This document shows, one piece after another, positions 21,723-33,228 of a DNA stretch of 64,000 nucleotides (within the stretch, counting starts at the first letter, position 1; every line of letters begins with the position of its first letter). The notes under the pieces were generated by a model. The model ran no database searches. It worked only from the letters and a program-made list of their open reading frames with translations, and was not told where the DNA came from. Source of the DNA: Pegoplata infirma (taxonomy: Eukaryota > Arthropoda > Insecta > Diptera > Anthomyiidae). A program made the translations under genes and the position numbers. The DNA lies in contig OY992537.1 in NCBI GenBank assembly GCA_963921195.1, positions 174,423,021-174,487,020 on the forward strand. Reading direction: 5' to 3'.

Positions 21723-22093
21723 GATTTTTTTTTAATTTTTTTTTTTTATTGTTTTTTTTTTATTTTTTTATATTTTTTTAAATATTTTTTTAATATTTTT
21801 ATTTATTTTAATATTAATTTAATTATTTCCAAAAAAAACATTTGAAAGGCATATTGATGACACTTTTTGAAGACATGATGAAATGTGTCATCACTTGTTT
21901 TTTCAATTTGTATGACATGTTTCATCATATTGAAGAAAACCCTCATCAATATGATGAAATTTGTCATCAAAATTGATGACAGCAAGTGATGAAACCGTAT
22001 CATCAATATGATGAAGCATTTTTCTTTGAGTGTAGCACGTTCGTCTGCACTTTGTTACCGGTAATATTAAACATCGGATAATAGAAGGATCAG

Positions 22094-22150
22094 CAGGCGC
22101 GGATCCACGGGGGAAAAAAAGGGAATTAACCCCCCCCCCCCAACCCGCAT
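22094..22150 (+). repeat. CAGGCGCGGATCCACG boundary module (copy 1)
   Basis: CAGGCGCGGATCCACGGGGG followed by a C run and 'cgcatttgaaagaaaaaaa'. The same order recurs at 56791, each time immediately before the degenerate ~40-bp satellite-like tract, so it probably marks the end of a larger element. CAGG-GCGGATCCA ends are common in hAT/PIF-type elements; no duplication could be shown. Confidence 0.45.
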
Positions 22151-22730
22151 TTGAAAGAAAAAAAATAAAAGGCAAGGCAAGGAAAGAAGAGGAAAGGGAA
22201 AAAGGAAATAATCTGAGAATTTGTTTCTATGAAAAAAGTCTACTATATAAAAATTTTTCTAAAGTAAATGTCTCGGAATGATACAATTTTTCTATATGAA
22301 AAATTTCAGAATTTTTCTGGAAAAAATTGATAATTTTTCTGGAAATAATTGAGAATTTTACTATTTTTTTTAGAGGAAATTTTTTTTGTAAAGAAAATTT
22401 TCTCGGAATGGTTTAAAAAGTCTTGGAATAATCTTTTTTTTTAGAAAATATACAAGTATTTTTCTAATCCAAAAAAATTGGGAATTTTTTTATACAAAAA
22501 TATATATATATATTTATAGGAAAAATCTAAGCATTTTTCTATAGGAAAAATCAGACAATTTTTTATGAGAAAAATGTGACAATTTTTAATAGGAAAAATT
22601 GAACAATTTTTATATAGGAGAACTCTGAAAATTTTTCTATAGGAAATATCTGAGACTTCTATGGGGAAAATCTAATGATTCTTCGTTTGAAAATATCTAA
22701 AAAGAGAATGGTAAAAAGGAAAAAAAAAAA

Positions 22731-23789
22731 CAAGTAGAAAAGTTAAATTCGACTTTGCCGAATCTATGAATACCCTCCACAATGCCCATTTTAAGTGATA
22801 GTAAATTTTCTAACGTGAAAAAATAACAGTTATGATTAGAAATATTTTATTTTGTGTAAAAAAATTTTTTTTTTAGTAATTTAAAATATAAAAAAAACTA
22901 ATTTTTTGTTTGAGTGTAAAATTTTTTTTTGAGTGGAAATTTTTTTTCGAATTTTACATTCAAAAAAAATTTTCTAATTTTTTTCTGAGTGTAAAATTTT
23001 TTTTAGTAATTTTTGAAAAAAATTTTTTTTTTTGAGTGTAAATTTTTTTTTTGAGTGTAATTTTTTTCGAATTTTACATTAAAAAAAAAATTTACTAATT
23101 TTTTTTTTGAGTGTAAAATTTTTTTTGAGTGTAAAATTTTTTTGAGTGTAAAATTTTTTGTAGGGTATTTTTGTTTTGGTATAAAAATATTTTTGAGTGA
23201 CAAAAATACGTTTTAAAATACTTTTGTGACTTACCAATGGTTTTAAAACAGGTTTAACGGGTTTTCCCCACGTGAATTTAAGGTGAAGCTAATCTGATAT
23301 TCACAGTTTTGCTAATAACTTTTGAACCACTGGACCGATTTGGGTGAAATTCAATACGAACTAGGCTGGAGGAACGAAAAACATATATGCCGAGCTTCAG
23401 CATGCTCAGAATTGATTTTCGAAAGTTATAGTGCTTTTTATCTCATAAATTCACGAAAAACCTTTGCCGAAATTCAGTCTATTGCTCATAACTTTTGAAC
23501 CACTGGACCGATTTCGCTGGATTGCAATACCAACCTGACCAGGTAAATGCCCAACATATATGCCAAACTTCAGGAGCCTCCGTAAAGTCTTTCAAAAGTT
23601 AGCGTGTTTTCAACAGACAGACAGACAGACGGACAGACGGACGGACGGACATCGCTAGATCGTCTTAAAATCGATCGAGGATCATGAATATATATACTTT
23701 ATGGGGTCCTAGACCAATATTTCGAGGTGTTACAAACGGAATGACAAACTTATATATACCCTCTGTCACTAGAGTGGAGGGTATAAAAA
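22731..23789 (-). mobile_element. DINE-1/INE-1-like element, family H1
   Basis: Full copy: minus-strand start TTTTTATACCCTCCACTC, microsatellite GTCCGTCCGTCTG near 23630, end CTTTTCTACTTG. The 5' half (about 22900-23200 here) contains several TTTTTTTGAGTGTAAAATTT units. The frame at 23003-23203 (repeated HSKK) is that simple repeat. Confidence 0.77.
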
Positions 23790-23896
23790 TAATTTCGAAG
23801 AATCTCAACATTTTTATACAGATATTTTTGAATATCAGATTTTTTTTTAAAGGAAAAAAGAAAATTTTCTATAGTTATAATTTGAGAATTTTGCTA

Positions 23897-25010
23897 TAGG
23901 GCCATTCCAAAAAATTTAGCTCAAATTTTAGTCATTTTTGGAAATGGTGTCTCAGATTAATTTGAACCTTGACACATAGATAGCCCTCATAAATATGATA
24001 TATGTACCATATATCGTTTTTTTACATTTGGTGTATTTAACGAATTATGGCGGGTCAAAGATTGACTTTTTAAGCAAAAGTAAGAAAAATACATCACGTT
24101 TAAAGAGCTGTAACTTCTTAACCAATGACCCGATTTTCACAAATTTAGGCTCATGTGAAAGCTGGTGTTCTTCTTTTAGAAAATATTTTTAAAATAACAC
24201 AGTTTTTTTTACAGAAATGATGCAAAAATGCAAAAACATTTTTTCTTTTGGAATATTTAAAAAAACACATCTTCGATTTTTTTTAAAAAAATTCTGGTGA
24301 AAAATAAGAATGTTTTGTATAACATATTAAAAATTCAGAGTGGGATCTCCATGGGATCAAAAAATATTCTATTTTAAGTACGAGGATCTCAAATTTTTCC
24401 CTTAGAAAATTTAAATTTCTAATGTTTTGAATGTTTTTCAAAATTTTAATAGTATAATTTTCTTTGAAAATTTAAATTTTTATATTGAAGAAACATAAAA
24501 TTTTAATTTTCTAAGGTAAAATTTAAGAACTTCGTACTAAAACCAGAATATTTTTTGATCCCATTGGGATCCCACTCTGAATTTTGGATATGTTGTACAA
24601 AACAGTATTGTTTATTACCAAACTTTTTTTAAAAAAAAATCGAAGATGTGTTTTTTTAAATATTTGCAAAAAAAAAATGTTTTTGAATTTTTGCAACACT
24701 TCTTGAAAAAACCGTATGCTTTTGAAAATATTTCCTAAAAGAAGAAGAATTAAGCTTTCATATGAGCCATTACTTGTGATAATCGGATTACTAGTTAAAA
24801 AGTTAGAGCACGTTAAACGTCATGTATTTTTCTGACTTTTGCTAAAAAAGTCGAACTTTGACCCGCGATAATTTGAAAACTACAGCAAATTTTGAAAATC
24901 CAAAAATGCAACATATCTCATATAAACGTGGATATCTATGAGCCAAATTCTCAGTGGCGTCCAAAGGCATGTTTCCGAACAGTGGGGCGAAAATTTTTGG
25001 AATTACCCTA
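23897..25010. mobile_element. Foldback element, TAGGGYMATTCCAAAAA ends
   Basis: Two arms of about 500 bases (23897-24410, 24490-25010) are inverted copies: TAGGGCCATTCCAAAAA at the ends, ACATCTTCGATTTTTTTTAA, AGAGTGGGATC and ATGGGATCAAAAAATATTCT further in. The junction with the satellite words CTATAG on both sides hides any duplication. No real coding. Confidence 0.7.
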
Positions 25011-25635
25011 TAGTAAAAATGTATCAAAACTTCAGAAATTTTCTAAAGGAAAAAAAATAACACAGAATATGTGAAATTTTCGTGGAAAAATGTCTCGGAA
25101 TCTGAAATATTTCTATTTAAAATCATCTAAGAATCTAAAACTTTTTCTTTTGGAAAAATGTCTCAGATTCTTAGGTACACAGAAAAAATGAATTGTTATA
25201 TAGACCCCCATATTTGTAAATACAATTAACTTTTTCACTGAAAGTGCTCCTATACGGAAATTTGTGATATCAACTAACGTTTGTAAATATTCATTGTTGA
25301 AAAAAAATTTAAAAAAAATTGATAAACGAGTTTGTAATAGTTCTCTAAAATTATTATTTGTATTCACAAACGTACAAAATCTTAATTTTTTTTTCAACAA
25401 AGAAATTCAACAAACACAAACACAATTTGTTGATCTGAGAAACGTTAAAAGCTTTTGTTTTTTTTTCAACAAAGAAATTCAACAAACACAAAAACTATTT
25501 GTTGACATGATAAAATAATTTTTAAATACAATTACTTGACTGAGTTTGTTGAAAAAAAATCGAAGTTTTGTATTATAGACTAACAGACGGCCGTTTTTAT
25601 TAAGTGTTTGGTTGATATCATGTTTGGTTGATTTA

Positions 25636-26241
25636 CACAGAAAAAAATATTCAATGGAAAAAAACAATTAAATATTTGCTCAGCTTAAAATTTGCCATTC
25701 AATTAAATTTTACTTGAATCAATTAACCATTTGCTCAAATCTGAAAAATTCACAAAAAAATTCATAAACACAAAAAAACTCATCATAGTAGGCTTTGAGT
25801 AACAATGCGATGAACGCTGTTGCGTTTTTTGTTTTAGTTTTATAGAAAAGTACTTCCTCGCACACAAGACGAAAAAAACAAAATAATATAAAGCACAAAA
25901 AGAAAAACAATTTAAACAAAAGACTTGAAAAGACTGACAAAAAGCACTACAACTGTAAAATAATGATTAACCATTCACTCAGATCAAGCGTTGGATTAAT
26001 CAAAAATAACACAAAATTATTGATTAACCGCTCACTCAAATCAAGCATTGGTTTAATCAAAAATAACAGAAAAATTACAATTAACAAATTACTCAAATCA
26101 AGCATTGTTTTAATCAAGGAACAGTCAATGACTGACCTACAATTTTCGTGCTTGATCCAACAATTTTCCTCATTAGATGACTTTTAATTAAAATAATGCT
26201 CAACCTAGTGTGCTTGATCTAACAACTCATTTTTATCTGTG
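25636..26241. mobile_element. Motif-array element, CACAGAAAAAAAT ends (inner), TTA duplication
   Basis: CACAGAAAAAAAT after TTA (25633-25635) and ATCTGTG before TTA (26242-26244), inserted in the 25178-26289 element. Subterminal motif: ATTAACCATTTGCTCAAATC and variants in both orientations, including the tandem block 25963-26120. Confidence 0.7.
25963..26120 (+). repeat. Three tandem ~66-bp units
   Basis: Three units containing ATTAACC-CTCACTCAAATCAAGC and TTAATCAAAAATAAC. The period is a multiple of three, so a chance frame encodes a 22-residue repeat (SSxGLIKNN); I regard this as non-coding. Confidence 0.65.
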
Positions 26242-26833
26242 TTACAATTGCTGTTTGTTGATTTAAATTTGACGATTTTATTTTCTGTGTAATTTTCTCA
26301 TATAAAAAAGTTTTGGATTATTTAAACTTTTCTATAGGAAAAATTAAGAAAATTTTCTTTAGGGAAAATCCGAGAGTTTTTCTATAGAAAAAATACACAA
26401 AATCTTTGAATTTTTTTTATGGGAAAAATGTCTTGGAATCTGAGATTTTTTCTATTAAACATGTCTTAGATTCTAATATGACTGAGATATGGAAAAATGT
26501 CTGAGATTCTTTGTTTTTATATAGAAAAAATGTTGTAGAATCTGAGGATATTTTATAGGAAAATGACTCAAAGCCTGTTTTTTCTATAGAAAAATGTCTA
26601 AGTTTCTGAAACTTTTAGGAAAAATGTCCAAGAATCTGAGAGAAGTTCTCAGATTCTGTGATTTTTTCTATTTAAAAAGTGTTTTGGAATCTTAAACTTT
26701 TTCTATAGGAAAATGACGCAAACTCTGTGACTTTATAGGAAAAATGTCTCTGAAACTGATACCTTTTCTATAGAAAGTCTCGAATATGGGATTCACTCTT
26801 ACGACCTTAAACAAATTGTTTAACAAAACACCA

Positions 26834-27766
26834 CACAGAAAAAAAATAAAAATTAATTTCAATTACGAAATTCGTTGATTCAATTAAAAAATTAATTGAT
26901 TTCGGACCTATCACGAAAATGCGCATATTAATTACTCATTTTGTTTGAAAATAGTTTAAAACTTAATTAAATTGTTAATTGAATCAAGTTAAGTTTTAAT
27001 TGGAAATAAAATGGGAAACCAATTAAAATTTTAATTAAATAAACTAAAAAAAAAATTAATATAAAATTGAAAATCAATAATATATGTAGATTTATTGATT
27101 CACATAAAATTTTTAATTGAAAAAAGACCAAAACTCAATTTAATTTTAAAAGTTAAACTTCAAAAAATGCCCTAAAATAAATAAACATAGAATTTTTTGT
27201 TTTATATTATTAAGAAATTTATTAAATATAAACAGTTGGTATAGTTTTTCATAGAAACATTATAGTAGTATTTTAAAATATCAATAACAATTTAAAATTA
27301 CATTTTTATTTTTAAATCTTGTCGCTTTAGTAAAGTTGAAAAAAAAAAATTGTATTATATTTCAATGTGCAAAGCACAAGGCAAATGCCTCATATTATTT
27401 TTTTTTGTTTCAACTGTACATTTTATTAGCAAAACACTTTATCCGCAACGACCACTCGCCTTAAAGAAAACAATAAAACTATTTTTTTGTTGCGTTTTAT
27501 GTATTCATTGGCTGCTACCACCAAAATATACAAAACAATAGTTCAAAAGTTTTTTTTTTGTTGTTTTTTGCATTTTTATTTTTTCATTGGCTACTAACAC
27601 TAATGCATACAAAACCGGTTTCGTTTGTTTATTTTATTTTTGTTTTCAGTAAAGTTAAGAATTCAATTAAAACATTAATTGAATCAATTAAAATGTTTAA
27701 TTGAAGTTAAATTTAATATCAAATCCATTTTTAATTAAAAAAAAAATTACGATATTATTTTCTGTG
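26834..27766. mobile_element. Motif-array element, CACAGAAAAAAAA ends, TTAATTGAATCAATTAA motif
   Basis: CACAGAAAAAAAA after CA (26832-26833) and ATTTTCTGTG before CA (27767-27768). Both subterminal regions are arrays of AATTAATTGAATC and its inverse. The middle (27180-27600) is AT-rich with a repeated phrase around 'cattggctgctaccacc' and 'cattggctactaacac'. Confidence 0.68.
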
Positions 27767-28477
27767 CATTAACAGAATAAAAACATTATGGACACAGAAC
27801 AAAGAATTGTTTAAAATGTAGCCCATAAACACTTAAAAACAGCAAGTGTGAACCGCACATAAGACTTTTTTGTAGGAAAAATTCTCAGATTTTTAAAAGG
27901 AAATCAGAAAATGTTTGAGAATCTTAGACCTTTTCTAAGGAAAAGAGTCCCAGAAAACCATATTTTGTCTATAGAAGAATATCTCAGAATCAAGGAAACT
28001 GCCTCAATAGTTTTTAAAAAGCATTGGTGTAGAAATAACATTGATAAAAAAATATTTCAAAACCTAAGAAATTTTATATGGGAAAAAGTCATTAAATCTG
28101 AGAATTTTGCAATACGAAGAATTTCGATACTTTTATAGAACTTTTTTGGTTGAAAAATTGCCTAAGTATCTTAGAATTTTCTAGATAAAAGTGTTTCAGA
28201 TTCTGAACATTTTTATAAATGTAACAAGAATTTCATAAATTCTAAAAGCTTTTCTGTTGGGGTAATGTCTCAGAATCATAAAATTTCTCTTTAAGCAAAT
28301 GACTCAGAAAAATTTCAAAACCAGAAAACTTTTTTAAAATAAACATGTCTCAAAATTTATTATTTCGTCTATAGGATAAATTTTTCAAACTTGAAAATGT
28401 TTCTATAAAAAAAGTCATAATAAACAAGAGGTAAACACTAAAAACTCTAACTAATGATTCAAATCCGACCTAGGGTT

Positions 28478-28630
28478 CCCTGCAAAAAAAAATTTTTTTG
28501 AGTAAAAAAAAAAAAAAATTCCCCCTAGAATCTGGGCTGCTAGACTTGGGGATTTATCCCCAAAGTTGGGGATTTCATGCAAGCAAAAAGGACAAGAAAT
28601 CTCATTTGGGGATTGGGGATTTTTATAGGG
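28478..28630. mobile_element. Tiny motif-array element, CCCTGCAAAA end, TTGGGGAT motif
   Basis: CCCTGCAAAAAAAAA after TT and ATAGGG before TT, 153 bp. The interior repeats TTGGGGAT / ATCCCCAA five times in both orientations. The right terminus is weaker than the left, so boundaries are tentative. Confidence 0.42.
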
Positions 28631-28654
28631 TTCTAAAATAATTATGTCAGAAAA

Positions 28655-29023
28655 TAGAGATAGGCACGTGAGACGATTTTTTCGTGATTTACGCGTGAGT
28701 AATTTTGGTTTCGTGAGTTTTCGTGATTGTTTTGTGCTGTCAGAAACAGAAAACTTGTAAGAAATTCTTCATATTATTGAATTTAGAGGTTAATTTATTC
28801 AAAATTGTGATTTAAATAAATTTTTATAATTATATTTAGGAATTCAAATATTTGGTTATTTTAATTTCGTGAACGTGATTATTTCGTAAGCGTGATTATT
28901 TCATGAACGTGAAAAAAAAATAAAACTACTCTCGTGATCATGCGTGAACTTAAGCAGATAAAAAAATTTCGTGCGTAATCGTCCGTGAGCAATATTTTAA
29001 ATTCGTGAGCGCACCCATCTCTA
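28655..29023. mobile_element. hAT-type MITE with CGTGA/TCACG array (copy 2)
   Basis: Ends TAGAGATAGGCACGTGAG and CGCACCCATCTCTA with a perfect 8-bp duplication TCAGAAAA (28647-28654, 29024-29031). Same element as 9090-9486: interior of CGTGAT, CGTGAGT and GTGAACGTGA words in both orientations, 369 bp. Confidence 0.88.
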
Positions 29024-29031
29024 TCAGAAAA

Positions 29032-29362
29032 TATATAAAAAGTTTTGAAATTATACCTTTTTTACCTCCATTAAAAACGGAATTTCCAAAGGTTATTATT
29101 TCCGGAATGTTTTTTTTTTACCGAAGGATCCTACATTACAAATTTCAAGTTTCTGGGACCATTATTTAAGGAAATATCAAAATACTAAAAGTACAATTTT
29201 TTACCCCCCTAAAAAACGAAATTTCAACAATGTACTCTTTCCGGAATATTTTTTTTTACCGAAGGATTCTACATTATTTCAGTATTTTTCTTCAGGGTTT
29301 AAAGCCGCACCCTTTTTTGAGATTGGGTAGACATAGAATACCTTTCAAAAGTTGGAGCGCTG
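29032..29362. repeat. Two ~130-bp direct repeat units
   Basis: The phrase TTTCCGGAATRTTTTTTTTTACC followed by GAAGGATYCTACATT occurs near 29100-29145 and 29230-29275, each preceded by 'ccattaaaaacgg' or 'cctaaaaaacg'. A short tandem duplication, otherwise unrecognised. Confidence 0.5.
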
Positions 29363-30474
29363 CACTGAAAAAAAGACATAACTAAAATTAAGGAAAAAAA
29401 TGTCTTTGAAAATTTATTATGACTTTTCCTAAATTTTGTTAAATTTAACTAAAAAATAAGAAATTTTCTTAACTATGAGGAAAAAAGTTTAGTTCATTGA
29501 CTTATAATAAGTTCATAGTTTTCTTTAATATAAGGAACAAAATTCTTACTGCCAAAGAAATTTTCCACAAATCTTAAAAAACAATTTAGTTCAAGTTTAG
29601 TTAAAATTTATTAAAAAACAAGTAAGAGTGTTAAATTCGGCTGAGCCGAATTTTTATACCCTCCAACACGTTTAAAATTAAAAAAAAATCGCAGGGGCGT
29701 ATTTTTTTTTGGTGGGGGGGGGGGGGTGGGGTCGGTGGTGTTGGTGGGGGACACCTGTACCCCCACTTTATATGTTTACAAATAATTTGTTTATGATAAT
29801 TACGCTTAAATAATAAATTTGTACCGTTATTTTTAATTAATTTCTATAACCACGCCCACAAAGGGGGGCGGCCTGAAAAAAAAATCGAATTTCCTAACCC
29901 CCTTGGCCCAAGCGCAGGTCTATGAACATAATATGGCATACAAATGTTACATTTGTTGAACAAAACTTTAAAAAAACTCGTAAAAATATCGTATTTTTCA
30001 GGGGTCGTTTTAGTTCTTCAAGGGGGAACTTTTTTCCCCCTGGTCCGATTTTGCCCATCTTCGAACTTAACCTTACACGGTGAGCCTCAGCGATGTTCAG
30101 GTTGAACTTTAGTGTCGACGAAAAGTGTAAGCGCAGTTCGATTTCTACATGAATAAATGTCACAAAACTGTTAACAGCGAAATCGTAGCTGATCGCATTC
30201 GCGAGATATCGCGAAATTAATGTTTTTGTATTTTCTAAAATTTTGACAATGAAGTTTTTTAAATATCTTCAAAAACTGCCCAGGCAGAAAAATACGAACG
30301 GGAGAGCGCTGGCAAAGTACTTTTTATGGTCGCTTGTGTGCTGGGAAAGCATCACAGTTTAGTACTCTCCCAGCGTCCAAAATGATAACCACGGTAAACG
30401 GTATGCCGTTGCTTTTTTAAAGCGCCTTTAAAGCGCTTTAAAAACAAAAAATATGATACTATTATAGCACTTTT

Positions 30475-32745
30475 AGAAAAAAAAATGGGACGTATCTAAA
30501 TTGTACAATAGACCACCCAAATTTGCAAAAGTATTTTTTTGTTCGCTCCACCGGCAGTTTCTGATAGATTGGCCATAAAAAATAATATCTGTGCAAGAAC
30601 TGGATCTCTCGGTTGCATACAGGCCAGTCGATTTGAACTTTTGACCCCAAAAGTGACCTAAAAGCACTACAAAGCTTTTAAGAGCCATAACTCTTAAAAT
30701 ATGCGTTTTTCCAAAAAATACTATATAAATTTTATTTTGCAGAATAAGAAAGCAAACATTTCCTTCATACAAATTTTTGGCCTAAGTCTAAGACATCGTG
30801 GTGTTTTTGGCGGTTAAAATAAAAATTTATTTGAAGACTTCATTTAAAACGACCCTCGTTAAAATTTGGACGGAGACTCAAATAGTCGGTATCCATTATT
30901 TTGTAGAGTAAGATATGTAGTTTTCATAAACCAATTACATTTGGAATTTATATGGGTAATTTCATTACATAAGAGCCCAAAGCTGACTTTGAAGTTTTGA
31001 TTATCCAAATGCTGTATACAAATTTGTAAAATTACTTTATTTTAAACGACCCTCGTTAAAATTTTAATGGATTACAATCGGTTTCCATGATTTTGAAGAG
31101 TTAAAAATGCAGATTTCAAACAAGTGTTGAAAAGTACAGGCATTTTTAGCATTAATTGAAAACATGTTAGCAAAATACTATATGAAAATACTTGGCATCT
31201 TATTACTTTTGAACTTGAAGAATAAAAAAATGTTATTACAGTAGAAAATTTCAATGAATTTCATGATTCGGATTGTATTCAAGTGGTCTGCAACACGTTA
31301 GATGCCTGGGGAAGTTTTAATAACTTGGATGATTTTCAACCGATTTTAGTTTTTACTTAGTACCTTATTAGAGAGGCATTTTACTCCAAATCAAAATTCT
31401 TTAACCACCTGAATTCAAATACAAAAAAAAAATGAGAAAACAGAAAAAAATCATATTTTTCCTTGTAATCTGTTTTTTAAAATTCAAGGCCGATGCGGGA
31501 CGCCTTACCCATGTCCAAAAAACCTAAATTTTTATGAGACATATTTTTACCAACAAATGAATGTATCTAGGGTAAGTTATGGTTAATGTCTTCCAATTTA
31601 ATTATTTAATTATTTTGGAGCACCATATAAAATACACAAGTCTAAAAAAAAAACTGCAATTTTCAAAATTTGAAAAAAATAGAACTAATTGTGCTCACAT
31701 CTCGAATTATGGATTAAAAATTGTGTAATTTAGAGTAGAATTTTTAGACTTTAAAAAAAATCGAAGGTTTCGGACTTTTTCAAAAATTCGATTTTAATTT
31801 TATACGTTAAAAAATAAGTGATAATTAATTCGAATAATTTTTATATATTTTTTTTCTAAACTTATTGTAAGATATCTATATTTTTTACTGATCAAAATTA
31901 ATGGAAAATTTCAATTTCTTATTTTTTTTTTAAAAAAACGCCATTTTAAAAAATTGATTACTTAACACCAACTTGGTATAAAAGTCTGAAATTTTGAGTG
32001 AAAGTTGCATTTAATACGTACTAAAATATATCCAAAAAAATTAATCGAAGGGGGTCGGGTCTAAAAGTGAGTGATTTGGCCTGGAATTTCCCAAATATTT
32101 TCCAAAAAGTACACATCTAACTCTTCAAAATCATGGAAACCGATTGTATCCACTAAAATTTTAACGAGGGTCGTTTAAAATAAAGTAATTTCACAAATTT
32201 GTATACAGCATTTGAAAAATCTGAACTTCAAAGTCAGCTTTGGCCTCTTCTGTAATGAAATTACCCATATAAATTCCAAATGTAATTGGTTTATGAAAAC
32301 TACATATCTTACTCTACAAAATAATGGATACCGACTATTTGAGTCTCCGTCCAAATTTTAACGAGGGTCGTTTTAAATGAAGTCTTCACATAAATTTTTA
32401 TTTTAACCGCCAAAAACACCACGATGTCTTAGACTTAGGCCAAAAATTTGTATGAAGGAAATGTTTGCTTTCTTATTCTGCAAAATAAAACTTATATAGT
32501 ATTTTTTTGGAAAAACGCATATTTTAAGAGTTATGGCACTTAAAAGCTTTGTAGTGCTTTTAGGTCACTTTTGGGGTCAAAAGTTCAAATCGACTGGCCT
32601 GTATGCAACCGAGAGATCCAGTTCTTGCACAGATATTATTTTTTATGGCCAATCTATCAGAAACTGCCGGTGGAGCGAACAAAAAAATACTTTTGCAAAT
32701 CCCATACATTTTTTGGGTGGTCTATTGTACAAGTCCCGAAGACAC
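30475..32745. mobile_element. Foldback element with ~670-base near-identical arms
   Basis: Arms 30475-31150 and 32085-32745 are inverted with few differences: GGCAGTTTCTGATAGATTGG, TTTAGGTCACTTTTGGGGTC, CGACCCTCGTTAAAATTT and TGGAAACCGATTGTA recur inverted. This is why the same short peptide (MGSKVQIDWPVCNREIQFLH) can be read on the minus strand of one arm and the plus strand of the other. A related sequence is at 58230-59180. Confidence 0.78.
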
Positions 32746-32849
32746 AACTGTTTTTGTTGTTTATTTGAATAAAGAAATTTATTAAATTAGGATAAAAAAT
32801 TGATTGACTTATTTATTAGGATAAAAAAATGTTGGATATACTTTGAAAT

Positions 32850-33121
32850 GAGGAGTTCCATAACAAAACGCGCCAATTCCACTTTTTGATTTTTTTGTTT
32901 TTTTGACTGAATACTATTGTACACATTAAAATCTATGTAACCATTACTAAATAACATCACAAATCTCAATATTTGTACATCAATTCACTACTGACTTTAA
33001 TTATGAAACATCCCTAATCTCAGTACTTACACTCATTGTCAGTACTGACTTTGTTTACATTTATGCGTTTATCTAAAAAACTGTTAAAGTGGAATTGGTG
33101 CGTTTTGTTATGGACCTCCTC
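32850..33121. mobile_element. MITE with GAGGAGTTCCATAACAAAAC ends
   Basis: Inverted ends GAGGAGTTCCATAACAAAAC and GTTTTGTTATGGACCTCCTC, ~36 bases each (GCCAATTCCAC inside), flanked by AAAT on both sides (possible 4-bp duplication). No coding. Confidence 0.72.
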
Positions 33122-33183
33122 AAATATTTTCTAAGTCCCGGAAAAATTTTTAAAAGTTCCCAGACACAATTTTTTTGTTGGCT

Positions 33184-33228
33184 TTATTTGTATACCCTAC
33201 ACCACTCTGTGGTACAGGGTATAATGAG
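33184..33228. repeat. DINE-1-like end fragment (third family)
   Basis: TATACCCTACACCACTCTGTGG and ACAGGGTATAATG form the terminal hairpin typical of DINE-1-like elements but differ from H1 and H2. The rest of the element was not found. Confidence 0.4.

Larger units (their letters stand above)
19171..22032. mobile_element. Motif-array element with outward tRNA-like modules, CACTCAAAGAAAAA ends
   Basis: Perfect terminal sequences CACTCAAAGAAAAA and TTTTTCTTTGAGTG with TA duplications (19169-19170, 22033-22034). The first ~105 and last ~190 bases are arrays of the palindrome TCATCAATATGATGA and variants. Each arm then has a tRNA-like module, facing outward, and T- or A-rich tracts. The centre holds a foldback (19718-20852) and a second motif-array element (20959-21616). 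Confidence 0.8.
25178..26289. mobile_element. Motif-array element, CACAGAAAA ends (outer), TA duplication
   Basis: CACAGAAAAAATG after TA (25176-25177) and TTTTCTGTG before TA (26290-26291). The interior has two near-identical ~78-base units with TTTTTTTCAACAAAGAAATT and CAACAAACACAA (25380-25510). Split by a second CACAG element at 25636-26241. Confidence 0.7.
22200..28430. repeat. Degenerate ~40-bp satellite-like tract, fragmented by insertions
   Basis: In the segments 22200-22720, 23795-23895, 25012-25175, 26292-26830 and 27850-28430 the text keeps returning to words such as TTTTTCTATAGGAAAAAT, GTCTCAGAATCTGAGAAT and TTTTCTATAGG at roughly 40-base spacing. These are remnants of one tandem array cut by the DINE-1-like copy, a foldback and three CACAG elements. 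A related tract is at about 57620-58220. The frame at 27911-28138 is this repeat read through. Confidence 0.6.

Noticed and set aside
25963..26120. Tandem units as a possible CRISPR array or protein repeat
   Set aside because: No spacer/repeat alternation, eukaryotic context, and the units match the element's subterminal words.
27911..28138. 75-codon plus-strand frame of plausible composition
   Set aside because: Its codons follow the ~40-bp degenerate satellite words; no domain is recognisable.
30462..32785. Several short frames with nearly the same peptide on both strands
   Set aside because: Produced by the inverted arms of a foldback, not by duplicated genes.
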